Positions 8,136 through 16,927 of a stretch of DNA of 64,000 bases are shown here, one piece after another. The notes under the pieces were generated by a model. That model was not told the origin of the DNA. It ran no database searches and was given only the letters and a program-made list of their open reading frames with translations. Both the position numbers and the translations under genes were made by a program. The stretch's first letter is position 1; every line of letters starts with the position of its first letter. The stretch spans positions 8,251,001-8,315,000 of the forward strand of contig NZ_CP121650.1 in the NCBI RefSeq assembly GCF_029714405.1. The letters run 5' to 3'. Source of the DNA: Bradyrhizobium sp. CB82. GTDB lineage: Bacteria; Pseudomonadota; Alphaproteobacteria; Rhizobiales; Xanthobacteraceae.

Positions 8136-9407
8136 TTACTTCGCTACATGTTTCTTGAGCCAGGCGTCGACTACGGCAGCGATCTGCAGACTGTTCTTCT
8201 CCCACAACATGCCATGTGTGTTGCCGTGGATTCCGATGTCTTCCAACCGGAGATGATCGTTGGCAACGCCCATCTTGGATAGGAATCGTGACGTGCAATA
8301 ATCGTATCGAGCGTGATGACTGGCCTCGGTTGTCAGAATTAAAATCGGCTTTCCAGCCAGATTCGGCAACGTCCTCGGAGGTCCATCAATATATCGACAC
8401 GGAACGAGATCCGGGGCTGCGGCAGGCTCGTCAACGAACCGTAGCTCCGAAGGAGTGATCACGGGTGGATCGTAGGTGAGGGGGGCGTCCGCTAGCCCCC
8501 AGGCGCGGCTGCTCGCATCATTCGACGGCTTGCTCGTTGCAACCAGCGGATCATCTCTGAACGGAGGACCGGCGGGCTCGAGCGCGACAATGGCCATAAC
8601 CAAGCGAGGCCGAGCATCTGCAGTCAGCCACGCGAACTGCCCACCGTGGGAGACGGCGACCAGGACTGCCGGCCCCACTTTATCCAACAATGCTGCGAGC
8701 GCAGATTGCGTTGTTTCATCCGCTTGGCGCCCATTTGCAGTACCCGCCATCGGCTGAGACAGATATTGCCGGAAGACTGCGTCGCTCGCCTCTTTTCCAT
8801 TGCCGGGGCCCTGGGTGAAGAGTCTTGCTTGTGGCCACAAACGGTAGCGATCAGGGTTATAGACGAACTTTTCCAGCCGCTCGACCGACCCGACACCGAT
8901 CGGCCCATCCACTTCGGGATAGTAAGCAGATCGACCGCAAGCAGGCCTGTCTATGATATAGGTCGAATAGCCGCGGCGAACGAAGTATTCGGCCCAGCCT
9001 TCCCTGTCACCCGGCGTTCCAAGCCATGAGAGAGATCCTGAAGCACATCCCCCTCCTATAAAAACAAGCGGAAAGCGATGCTTCAATTTTCCCGGAACTT
9101 GGTACTGCACAAACATCGCGTCAGCAACGAGTGTGCCTGCATGAAGCGTGACCTCATGGCCGCCTACGTAGAAATATCCCTCTCGTTCCAGAAGAAGAGG
9201 CGGCTCCGCGGCGCGATCGCTGGAAGCCCGCGCCAAGCTTCCCACAAATAGGGAGGCGAGCGCTCCTGTCGCGAGAGCGAGCGACCGGAAAAACGTCCTC
9301 CTTTCGGTAGATTTACCTTCGGTACGCGTGCGAAAGCGGGAAGAAGCCGGTCGGAGGAGCAAATCCCGGAGTGCGATCTTTGTCGGGTACAGACTCTTAC
9401 GCATCAT
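8136..9407 (-). CDS. Exported alpha/beta hydrolase
   Basis: Start chosen at the ATG at 9407 because an AGGAACTC sequence lies just upstream and the longer frame overlaps the 487-aa gene. The 423-residue product has a twin-arginine-like leader (RRTFFRSLALATGALAS) after an unusual ~40-residue basic N-terminus. The alpha/beta fold shows FPLVFIGGGCASG for the oxyanion region, YSTYIIDRPACGRS, the nucleophile elbow VAVSHGGQ and a late GIHGNTHGML histidine. It is probably a periplasmic esterase or lipase-like hydrolase. It follows the 487-aa exported protein and precedes the esterase-like pseudogene on one strand. The substrate is unknown. Confidence 0.8.
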   Translation of the reverse strand: MMRKSLYPTKIALRDLLLRPASSRFRTRTEGKSTERRTFFRSLALATGALASLFVGSLARASSDRAAEPPLLLEREGYFYVGGHEVTLHAGTLVADAMFVQYQVPGKLKHRFPLVFIGGGCASGSLSWLGTPGDREGWAEYFVRRGYSTYIIDRPACGRSAYYPEVDGPIGVGSVERLEKFVYNPDRYRLWPQARLFTQGPGNGKEASDAVFRQYLSQPMAGTANGRQADETTQSALAALLDKVGPAVLVAVSHGGQFAWLTADARPRLVMAIVALEPAGPPFRDDPLVATSKPSNDASSRAWGLADAPLTYDPPVITPSELRFVDEPAAAPDLVPCRYIDGPPRTLPNLAGKPILILTTEASHHARYDYCTSRFLSKMGVANDHLRLEDIGIHGNTHGMLWEKNSLQIAAVVDAWLKKHVAK

Positions 9408-9457
9408 GAGTTCCTGTCTAACAACGGGGTGAACCGATGATGGTCTCGCACCCTTTG

Positions 9458-10921
9458 CTATCGGCTCGCACATGCCACCGTCCTGTCGATACAATTACCC
9501 TCGTCATCAATCGGGTTGTTGAATTCGTCGGTGCCCACGCCATACGGATAGTGAGGCCGATCCAGCGTCTTGAGAAAATAGTCCCGGCTGGGAAGATCCT
9601 TGGTCGCTCTTTCGAAAAGGGGATATTGAGCTTCTCCGTTACCGGGTGGCACATCCTGGGGCGTACGGGCTTCGACGCTCTTGATGAAGTTTGTTCTAAC
9701 GGCCTCGAAAGCGTTCACTCGTCGCTGTTCATCTGCCGACATCGGGAGATCGATTGATATGTCTGGATCAACTACGAAGACTGGCGACATCCTGGGACGG
9801 TAAACTGTCGAGATGCCGTCATACTGACCGGTCTTTTCGTTATAAATGCCGTCGGCATTGCGGCGAAGGGCGTAATAAAGCGCCACATGGTCTTCATGCC
9901 ACGTCGTATCCGCTCTGCCGCCATAAGCCTTGAAGCTATTCTCCGCGTAAATATCACGCCAACTGCGATAGCCGCCGATCATGCCGCGGGTGCCTAAATC
10001 ATCGGGATCGATGTTCAGACGCATCCTGCCATTGATGAAATCTGCATCGCCCTTTTGCCGGTCGAACCAGGCGATCCGCGGCATGTGCAGATGCTCGACC
10101 TGTTCGGTTTGCACTACGCCATTTTTGACCGTGGCTTTTAACTTCGTATACTGGGTTGATTTCAAAATGCGGTAGGAATAGTCCGCCGCGATGCTGTTGC
10201 GAGCGTCTTTCACGATCTTGTCGGGAGAATAGCCGATCTCAACTGTAGCATCACTGTCATTCACCGGATCCTGGTTGCCGGAAATGCGGATGACAATCGT
10301 ATAAAGACCGCTCCGCAAAGCCTCGTTGATTCGAAGGTTGAACACGCTATTGCCATCACCGCGCCAGGGCGCATCACATCCCCAGGCGCGATAAAGAGCG
10401 TTGTCGATGCCCTTCTCGCCGTCGGCGCCGACAAAGTCATGGGGCCCGATCTTGCCGTCCAGATCGAAACCATCCCCAATGCGGCTCGTGACTTCCGGCT
10501 GCCCAGTATCTTCCGCAGCCCAGGGATTGACGTAAGTCTCGATGCCGCGATTATATCCCCGATAGGCGATAGCGCGTTCACAGATTTGGTGACGCGCTCC
10601 TCCCGGGTTTCCAGCCTGGTCCAGCTCCGGGGGCGCGATGATCCGATCGATCTCCTGCTGCGAACGCCAGGCCTGGCGCGCCAGCGCAGTCCTGATCTTG
10701 TCGGGAGTGGCAAAGTGGGTTGAGCTCCCATGAGGGCAGTCGACGCCCGGTTCAACCTCCGCACCACGTTTAAAATCGGTTCGCCCTCCGTAACGAAAGG
10801 CATATCCGAGTTCGCTCACCACAAAGCCGCGGGTCCAGGGAGCCGCATTGGCGGGCACCGTGATGCTGCGGGTCAAGCCTGTAGCAGCCACAAAAGCCAA
10901 TAGCGCTCTACTCATTTTCAT
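9458..10921 (-). CDS. Exported ~490-aa protein of unknown function, copy 2
   Basis: This 487-residue protein is a clear paralogue of 4945-6438 along its whole length, including the signal peptide, DGFDLDGKIGPHDFVG, ALYRAWGCDAPWRGDGN, ATVEIGYSPDKIV and HEDHVALYYALRRNADG. The C-terminal tail differs. It follows the intact cupredoxin by 24 bp in the same direction. I do not recognise a catalytic motif or a known domain. Repeated co-occurrence with a cupredoxin gene makes a periplasmic copper or electron-transfer context likely, by inference only. Confidence 0.85.
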   Translation of the reverse strand: MKMSRALLAFVAATGLTRSITVPANAAPWTRGFVVSELGYAFRYGGRTDFKRGAEVEPGVDCPHGSSTHFATPDKIRTALARQAWRSQQEIDRIIAPPELDQAGNPGGARHQICERAIAYRGYNRGIETYVNPWAAEDTGQPEVTSRIGDGFDLDGKIGPHDFVGADGEKGIDNALYRAWGCDAPWRGDGNSVFNLRINEALRSGLYTIVIRISGNQDPVNDSDATVEIGYSPDKIVKDARNSIAADYSYRILKSTQYTKLKATVKNGVVQTEQVEHLHMPRIAWFDRQKGDADFINGRMRLNIDPDDLGTRGMIGGYRSWRDIYAENSFKAYGGRADTTWHEDHVALYYALRRNADGIYNEKTGQYDGISTVYRPRMSPVFVVDPDISIDLPMSADEQRRVNAFEAVRTNFIKSVEARTPQDVPPGNGEAQYPLFERATKDLPSRDYFLKTLDRPHYPYGVGTDEFNNPIDDEGNCIDRTVACASR

Positions 10922-10945
10922 GACGTTCTCGCCAAACGGCAGGAT

Positions 10946-11335
10946 TCAGGAAACGACAACAGTTCCAACCATTCCCATCGCTTCGTGAAACTTGCAGACA
11001 TATTTGTAGGTGCCCTTCACTGTGAAGGTATGGGTGAAGGTGCCGTCTTCCTCCATGTTGCCGGAATCAAACGGCGCTACGCCCGCCGGCAGCGCGACGT
11101 CAGAAGCCGTGGATGCCTGCGCGGGATCGAAGGTGACCGAGTGGGTGATGACGCCAGGATTGGTCCACTTCACCGTGTCGCCCACGCTGATATTCACGGC
11201 TGCCGGGACGAACATGCCCTTGGGACTGTTCTTCATGGAAACTTCGACGGTCTTGCCCTCGGCGAATGCAGGAGCAGTCACAACAACCCCAAGACTGGCG
11301 AGCAATTGAGTAAAAGCACGACGATGAATCCTCAT
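10946..11335 (-). CDS. Cupredoxin (plastocyanin/azurin-like), Tat-type leader
   Basis: A 129-residue protein with leader HRRAFTQLLASLGVVVTAPA, a twin-arginine type signal cleaved near residue 25. The mature part is a small cupredoxin: GDTVKWTNPGVITHSVTF supplies the first copper histidine, and YVCKFHEAMGMVG supplies Cys, His and Met of a type 1 site. Such proteins carry single electrons in the periplasm. Placed between a small exported protein and the 487-aa protein in a run that also has a cytochrome c and cytochrome b561, it is the likely soluble carrier of the system. Two decayed copies lie at 4628-4855 and 6462-6588. Confidence 0.9.
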   Translation of the reverse strand: MRIHRRAFTQLLASLGVVVTAPAFAEGKTVEVSMKNSPKGMFVPAAVNISVGDTVKWTNPGVITHSVTFDPAQASTASDVALPAGVAPFDSGNMEEDGTFTHTFTVKGTYKYVCKFHEAMGMVGTVVVS

Positions 11336-11351
11336 TAGACGTTCCTTGCGA

Positions 11352-11975
11352 TTATTCCGGCGGAGAGACCTGGTTGATCAGGAGGTCGGAAACCGCTCGG
11401 GCCTCAAAAGCCAGGGGATTAGCGTCATCCATCTGGCCTTCATGGAGCACGATGTCGGCGCTGGCCTCGAAATCCGTAATGGTTTTTGGATCATCCGTGA
11501 TGAAGGCTGAACCTGCGAAAGGACTCCAGTTTTTCCAGCTCGGGGAGCCGCTGGTCTTAAAGCGCCAGACCGGACGGAAATACTCCATGCGGAAACTGTA
11601 ACGTAGGCCGCCGGGATCGCGGCCGGGTACGGACGCCGTGTCACCTTTGGAGCGGGATTCAACAAATGTGAACCAGTTCGCCTTCTGCTCCATTGTCAGT
11701 TCCGCGGCGCGATAGGCGAGGTATTTCTCGATATCACTTTTGGTCGTGCACTTGTGGCCGGCGACCACCAGCTGAAACCGGTGGGCGCCCTTTTTCGTCG
11801 CCGTGAAAATACCCGGCTTGGCGAGCGGCACCATGGGGAGATTGTCGGAGGAAGCCTGGGCGGGCTTGGCTGGCGCCGGCGTCGAAGCGGTGACCGACGG
11901 ATCGGCGGCCAAACTGATTCCGGCCGCGGCGCACAGCGCGCCAAGGGCCAACCCGGTAGCAATACTGCGTTTCAT
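11352..11975 (-). CDS. Exported protein of unknown function (207 aa)
   Basis: Residues 1-24 form a signal peptide (GLALGALCAAAGISLAA). The mature protein contains CTTKSDIEKYLAYRAAELT, FVESRSKGDTASVPGRDPGG and an aromatic stretch (FRPVWRFKTS, SPSWKNWSPF). No domain was recognised and no CxxCH or metal motif is evident. It sits 19 bp after cytochrome b561 and 16 bp before the cupredoxin on the same strand, so it is likely a component of the same exported redox cluster. Confidence 0.8.
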   Translation of the reverse strand: MKRSIATGLALGALCAAAGISLAADPSVTASTPAPAKPAQASSDNLPMVPLAKPGIFTATKKGAHRFQLVVAGHKCTTKSDIEKYLAYRAAELTMEQKANWFTFVESRSKGDTASVPGRDPGGLRYSFRMEYFRPVWRFKTSGSPSWKNWSPFAGSAFITDDPKTITDFEASADIVLHEGQMDDANPLAFEARAVSDLLINQVSPPE

Positions 11976-11994
11976 TCTTCTTTCCCCTGGATTG

Positions 11995-12717
11995 CTAGAA
12001 ATAAAAGGCGATCGACACCGCGTACACGATGGCGGTAGCGACGACAGCGCCGATTACAAATCGCCAAAGGGACGCGTCCTCCATTTCCGTTTCGGCAGCG
12101 TCGCCAACATTGCCTGCATCAAGTGGGCGCCTGCCGTGGATCATGGGGCCAATGAGATTCCGGCGCTTGTAGATAAAGTAGAAGATCACCGCCGCCAGAT
12201 GCAGCGCGATCACCCATAGGAGGATATTGAACCAATGGTAATGGAGATGCGCGAGATGGCGGCCCCGCTTGAAGGTGACGTAGCTCGATAGGGGTCCCGA
12301 ATAGAGCCCGTCCACATCGACCGCAAACAGGCCAAGGATTACCACCGCCAGGACGAGGCCCAGCATCACAACAATACTAATCGCTCCCAGCGCATTGTGG
12401 CCATGGCTGTGGGGCGTGTCGCGCCGGTGCAGCGTGCTGACATAGTCGAGGATCGCTTTAGGCCCCCGCACGAAATTGACGAAGCGGGCGGTCGGCGAGC
12501 CGACTAGACCCCAATAGAGGCGCATCAGCACGATCCAAAGGACCGCGTAGCCGCTCCACAGGTGATATTCGAGTTCATTGTTGATGCCAGTCCACCAGCA
12601 TACGCCGATCCCGATCACCAGCAGCCAGTGCATGGCGCGCACCGGCAGATCCCAGACTCTGAGATTCGTTGTATCGGCGAGAGCCGCTTCCATGCCGCCG
12701 GCCTCAGACGAAGTCAT
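11995..12717 (-). CDS. Cytochrome b561-type membrane haem protein
   Basis: This 240-residue protein has four to five hydrophobic helices in the first ~200 residues plus a C-terminal anchor. WDLPVRAMHWLLVIGIGVCW carries the first haem-ligand His, HGHNALGAISIVVM another, and HLHYHWFNILLWVIALHLAA the distal pair. This is the layout of dihaem b561 subunits that pass electrons across the inner membrane (as in Ni/Fe-hydrogenase and formate dehydrogenase gamma subunits). Its ATG overlaps the stop of the cytochrome c gene (ATGA at 12714-12717), implying coupled translation. It is the probable quinone-side link for the periplasmic partners encoded downstream. Confidence 0.88.
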   Translation of the reverse strand: MTSSEAGGMEAALADTTNLRVWDLPVRAMHWLLVIGIGVCWWTGINNELEYHLWSGYAVLWIVLMRLYWGLVGSPTARFVNFVRGPKAILDYVSTLHRRDTPHSHGHNALGAISIVVMLGLVLAVVILGLFAVDVDGLYSGPLSSYVTFKRGRHLAHLHYHWFNILLWVIALHLAAVIFYFIYKRRNLIGPMIHGRRPLDAGNVGDAAETEMEDASLWRFVIGAVVATAIVYAVSIAFYF

Positions 12718-13220
12718 GGAATGTCCTGGTCTTCATCTGCGTTTTCATAATCGGCCGAACGATAGCTATCATGGCAGGCCTTGCAGGCTTTGCCCATCGC
12801 TCGCGCCTCCGCCTTCAGCGCATTGCCATCCTTGCTGAGCGCCACTTGATTCAACTTGGCGGCTTCGGCCTCAGCCGCCTTGCCGAGCCTCATGAACTCG
12901 TCATTTTTCTGCCAGATCGTCGGCAAGGCATAAGTTTTTTTCCCAGACTCAGGACCGCTGCCCCTAGGGAACCAATTCAGCAAGTAAGCGCTGCGGTCCT
13001 TGATGGTTTGCGCATTGGGAATGACCGTATTGTCCCAATCTATTCGTCCCTTCTTGAGCTCATCATTGATCGCCTTCAAGGCGCCGCCCATGTCGCGCAA
13101 CTTATCCTGGCGCGGCTTGATCTGAGCGACTTCTGCCGGGCCGGCGGTGGCCTTCAACACAGCAACACCAAGCCCCACGCTCGCTGCTGCGGCGAGACAA
13201 CGAAAACTCAACAAAGACAT
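12714..13220 (-). CDS. Class II (c'/c556-type) cytochrome c
   Basis: Start taken at the ATG at 13220, which opens a normal signal peptide (MSLLSFRCLAAAASVGLGVA); an upstream ATG at 13253 adds only 11 residues. The ~168-residue product is mostly helical and ends with CKACHDSYR, the C-terminal CxxCH haem site characteristic of cytochrome c'/c556. No early Met typical of six-coordinate c556 was assigned. It directly precedes and overlaps cytochrome b561, and follows the DUF1552 gene. Predicted role: periplasmic electron transfer between b561 and the exported catalytic proteins. Confidence 0.85.
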   Translation of the reverse strand: MSLLSFRCLAAAASVGLGVAVLKATAGPAEVAQIKPRQDKLRDMGGALKAINDELKKGRIDWDNTVIPNAQTIKDRSAYLLNWFPRGSGPESGKKTYALPTIWQKNDEFMRLGKAAEAEAAKLNQVALSKDGNALKAEARAMGKACKACHDSYRSADYENADEDQDIP

Positions 13221-13278
13221 ACGAACAACACCCCCAACCAATGCGACGGTCACACTCGTGATGGATGAACGGATACGA

Positions 13279-14613
13279 CTATGTCAGCAGGTCGGTGTAA
13301 GGCTGCCTGACTTCCATGGAGCCCTTGCCCCAGACCTCAGCCGGTACACCCATGGCCCTCTGGATGGTCAGGCCGACGCGCGACACCGGACTAGAGTCGC
13401 CCGCGACGTGATAGCCTGTCTTCATTCGGCCGCTGGCGCCGCCGGCCACAAAAATTGGAAGACCGTCCACCGCATGGATTCTGGCATAGCTCTGGTCGGT
13501 AAAGGCGAACACCAAGCTGTGGTCGAGAACCGTACCGTCGCCTTCGGGGATTCCGTCCAGCTCCTTCAGAAGCAGGGCGAACAGTTCCATGACGTCGACA
13601 TTGTACTGCGCCACTCGCGGCTGATAACCGAGAGCCGGATCGATGGGCTCTTCATGGGTGGTGTTGTGATAGCCCAAGGGGTCGCCGGGCATGAAAATCG
13701 CAGATGTCGGTTCGGAGACGCTAAGATTGAACACCCGGGTTTGATCGGTGGCGAGCGCCAGCGCGCCCAGCCGCGCCATCAAAGGCGTGCTCTTGCGCAG
13801 GTTCAGCAAGGAGCTGTTGCACACCATGTCGGGGGGGGCGGCGGGAATGGTCACCTTGGCCTGGATTTCCGGGCGTTGCAGTTGCGCCGCCATCTGCAAT
13901 TCGGCCTCGCGCACCGAGGTGAAGTACTGATCCATGCGAGTGCGGTCGGCGGCACCGAGATTCTGCATCACCCGCCTGCGGTTGTCAGCCACCGCCGACA
14001 ATACGCTTTGCTGGATCATAACCTGCGGATCGGGTTTCCAATCACCCTTGGTCGGGTCCTGAAAGCCGGGCCCGAACAAGCGGGTATACAGCGAAAGCGG
14101 CGAAGCCTCTGCCGGAATAGCATTTGGGCCGCCAAGACTGGAATAGCTTTGCTTCGGATCGCCGGCAGCGGCGGCGGAAATCGACTTGAAGCGGGCGCCG
14201 CGCGAAATGACGTCGGCGATCTGCTGGTCGATGGTCTTGGAATTGAATTCCTGAGTCTTGGTGGGCGAAATGCCGGTGACGGCGGCGGCCGCGCCGGACC
14301 AGTGCTGGTAATTGGGATTGTCGTCGAGCGGGACGCGCAGCCCGCTGAACACGTTCATCTTGGCGCGATACGGCTCCAGCGGCTTCAGCTGGGTGGTAAT
14401 CTCATAGTCCTTGCCGCCCGTCTTCGGAATCCACAACTGGTTGGTCAGGCCCAAGCCGTAGAAGAAGGTGTTAAAGCGCGTAGGAAGCGGCCGCCCGGTC
14501 GCGCCCAGCACCTCGCCTTTGCTGTCCAGAAAGCAGTCGAGAAACGGCAGGCCCATGACGGCCAAGGCACCCTGGAATGTGCCGCGGAGCAGAAATCTGC
14601 GATCGATCCTCAT
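13279..14613 (-). CDS. DUF1552 family exported protein
   Basis: The leader RRFLLRGTFQGALAVMGLPF is a twin-arginine signal, so the protein is probably exported folded. The 444-residue body has DUF1552 hallmarks: LPTRFNTFFYGLGL, HWSGAAAAVTG, SKTIDQQIAD, GDPLGYHNTTHEE and DHSLVFAFTDQS. DUF1552 proteins are found next to haem-binding DUF1592/1588/1585 proteins, mainly in planctomycetes, acidobacteria and some proteobacteria; their reaction is not established. Fourteen base pairs separate it from the DUF1592-type gene upstream. The pair and the cytochrome genes read as one operon. Confidence 0.88.
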   Translation of the reverse strand: MRIDRRFLLRGTFQGALAVMGLPFLDCFLDSKGEVLGATGRPLPTRFNTFFYGLGLTNQLWIPKTGGKDYEITTQLKPLEPYRAKMNVFSGLRVPLDDNPNYQHWSGAAAAVTGISPTKTQEFNSKTIDQQIADVISRGARFKSISAAAAGDPKQSYSSLGGPNAIPAEASPLSLYTRLFGPGFQDPTKGDWKPDPQVMIQQSVLSAVADNRRRVMQNLGAADRTRMDQYFTSVREAELQMAAQLQRPEIQAKVTIPAAPPDMVCNSSLLNLRKSTPLMARLGALALATDQTRVFNLSVSEPTSAIFMPGDPLGYHNTTHEEPIDPALGYQPRVAQYNVDVMELFALLLKELDGIPEGDGTVLDHSLVFAFTDQSYARIHAVDGLPIFVAGGASGRMKTGYHVAGDSSPVSRVGLTIQRAMGVPAEVWGKGSMEVRQPYTDLLT

Positions 14614-14626
14614 GAGTGGCTTCTTT

Positions 14627-16294
14627 CTACTGTGCCGAGGGACTGATGGTTTCGGGAATGGGTGCAGGCGCGCTGAAATAGTCCTTGTCCTCGACCATGG
14701 CCTTCAGCAGTGAGCGCATTCGAAAACCGGAATCCGCGAAGGACTTGTAGGCGGCCTTGAACGCGGAAGCCGAAACTTCCTCGCTATTCTCGCCGCGGGA
14801 ATAGGAGTACACCTTGCGCGCGAGACAGGCTGGGTATTTGGGATCGTCGTGCAGGAACTGGCCAAGGCCCTCTGCACCAACAAAATGCTTGCCCTTTATC
14901 GTGGCGGAAACATCGATCGGGATGCCATTTTCCATAATGCGCCGCTGACCGATGGTGTCAAAGCCCTCCAGCGACAGGCCGATCGGATCGCTGTGGTTGT
15001 GACAGGAGGCACAGCTGCCGTTGGTGGCGTGGGCCATCAGGCGCTCACGCACCGTCTTCAATGGACCGCTGGTGTTATTGACCACCGAGAAATCCACATT
15101 GGCCGGCGGCGGGGGCGTCGGCTCACAAAGGAAGATGTCCATCACCGCTACACCGCGCTTTGTGGGCGAGCTGCGGCCGGGATGGGAGAACATGGCCAGC
15201 ATGCTGGCTTGGGTAAGAATGCCGCTGCGGCCGGAATCGGCAGGGAATTCATAGGGCATCCATTCGCCCTTGAAGGGGAACGGAAGCTGGTAGTCGGCCG
15301 CCAGGCTGCGATTAAGGAAGGTCTTGCGCGTGGTCATCAGGTCGCGCATGTCGCCGTTCTCATGCAGCGCGAGATCGATGGCGGTGCGCAGCGTCTCCTC
15401 CTTCGCCGAAGCCGCGATGCCTGAACTCCATTTGGGGTAAAGGATGCTGTCTTTGGACACCGTATCAAAAGTGTCGAGCTCCAACATGTCGTTGAAGAAA
15501 GTCCGCATTCCGATGTCGAGCCGTGGCGAGGTCATCAGGCGGTCGACCTGCTTCTCAAGTCCCGCTGCTGTATTCAGCTCACCCTTCTCGGCCGCCTGAA
15601 TCAATTCCTCGTCCGGCGTGGAGTCCCACATCAGATAGCTGAGGCGCGTCGCCCGGCTGTAAGGGTCCAGAGCCCATTGCATGCCGCCGGCGGGCACCGC
15701 GGTTTCCATGCGGAATACGAAGTCCGGCGCCTGGAGCAGGCTGCCCAGACCGTAGCGCAGGCCCGCATAAAAATCGCTCTGGGACTCGGCCAAGCCATGG
15801 CTTAGATTGACGGCGGACTGAATCTCGTCCGAGGTCAAGGGCCGACGATAGAGCATCCGCCCATATTGGCTGAGTATCTGGGCGGTGCAGGCATCATCGG
15901 GCTCTTTGGTTGCCTTGGGCACACAAGGAAGCTTGGCGCGGTATTTTTCCCCCGTTACTTGGATGGCAATGCTGTCCGCCATGTTGGTGAAAGACTCGAA
16001 GCCGAAGGGCGTCACCGACAGCACCGATGTGCTGGCCGCTTGCAGACCACCAACCCGAATCATGGGTTCAAAGGAGCCGCGCACTTCGATCTCCTTGCCG
16101 AAAATGTCGGCAATGGAGTTGCGATATTCCTGCTGGGTCAGGCGCCTCATGCTCACCACTTGGGAGCTGGTAGCCGCGTGGGCGGAGGTGATGGCGGTAA
16201 CAGCCGCCAACAAGCTCAGTGATAGAAAGGACACCACGCATGCGTCCCATGCCGCGCGCTGCGCGTCTTTGCCGTTTGACCTCCGAGACATCAC
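14627..16294 (-). CDS. DUF1592/DUF1588/DUF1585 family exported haem-motif protein
   Basis: A 555-residue protein with a signal peptide (SLSLLAAVTAITSAHA, cleavage near 41). Domain order by motif: MRRLTQQEYRNSIADIFG (DUF1587-like), RRPLTSDEI and LLQAPDFVFRME (DUF1595/1592), STKRGVAVMDIFLCEPTPPP or its near equivalent followed by GSCASCHNHSDPIG (DUF1588, with a CxxCH haem c motif near residue 435), then a DUF1585-like end (CLARKVYSYSRGE). The family is associated with planctomycete-type cytochromes; no reaction is proven. It is the first gene of the minus-strand run that continues through the cytochromes to the cupredoxin. Confidence 0.88.
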   Translation of the reverse strand: MMSRRSNGKDAQRAAWDACVVSFLSLSLLAAVTAITSAHAATSSQVVSMRRLTQQEYRNSIADIFGKEIEVRGSFEPMIRVGGLQAASTSVLSVTPFGFESFTNMADSIAIQVTGEKYRAKLPCVPKATKEPDDACTAQILSQYGRMLYRRPLTSDEIQSAVNLSHGLAESQSDFYAGLRYGLGSLLQAPDFVFRMETAVPAGGMQWALDPYSRATRLSYLMWDSTPDEELIQAAEKGELNTAAGLEKQVDRLMTSPRLDIGMRTFFNDMLELDTFDTVSKDSILYPKWSSGIAASAKEETLRTAIDLALHENGDMRDLMTTRKTFLNRSLAADYQLPFPFKGEWMPYEFPADSGRSGILTQASMLAMFSHPGRSSPTKRGVAVMDIFLCEPTPPPPANVDFSVVNNTSGPLKTVRERLMAHATNGSCASCHNHSDPIGLSLEGFDTIGQRRIMENGIPIDVSATIKGKHFVGAEGLGQFLHDDPKYPACLARKVYSYSRGENSEEVSASAFKAAYKSFADSGFRMRSLLKAMVEDKDYFSAPAPIPETISPSAQ

Positions 16295-16927
16295 CTACTT
16301 GCTCTTTATCTTCAACTGCACGGTACCAACAGCCAGAGGGCAGCTCTTCTGACACTAGGTATTGCAATGACCTTTACTGTTGGCAGGTCCATTTGAATCT
16401 TTGACAGGTTTCCTCGCACGCAGCCGCGACCAATTCATTACCGGCGCGGCCGGATCCTGGACGATATTCATCGATTGCCACGCCCACGCGCGTCTTGGTT
16501 ACAGCAGTCATAGCTTCTAGACTTATAGAAGCATATAGGTGACTTGAACGACAATTTCGTGACGACTACGTGATGCAATTACCCCCCTGTTTAGTCGGCC
16601 TTCGCATCGACTGAGTGGCCCACTGCCCCTTATCGCTTTCTCCGGCTCCGCGCCCTCGGGTTCGTCGCTAAGTCCACTGTTGCAGCAAGCGCAGCCGAGA
16701 GCGGCCTGTCTGCCGTAGCAGCAGGCGCGACGACAGCAGGCAGGATCGTCGTCACTTTTCCTCCAGTTGCGCCCAGCTCTCTTCTTGCTCGCAGCCTCTT
16801 GCTGGTTTTCATCCAACGCGCAATGCTCGAAGCGCTCGCTCTACTTGTTTTGATGTTGAGGCCCCTCTCTCGAGCGGCCACGACCAAGAATTCTAGTGTC
16901 CCTCCCTACAGCCCATTCTGGCTTTAT
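16295..16927 (-). other. Gap without a supported gene
   Basis: About 630 bp between the DUF1592-type gene and the downstream end of the alpha/beta hydrolase gene. Short overlapping frames near 16523-16887 have no recognisable product and no clear ribosome-binding site. The promoter of the exported redox run should lie just above 16294, but no site was assigned. Confidence 0.6.

Noticed and set aside
13147..14646. 499-codon plus-strand frame opposite the DUF1552 gene
   Set aside because: Antisense shadow of DUF1552; no conserved motif, while the minus frame has a Tat leader and family motifs.
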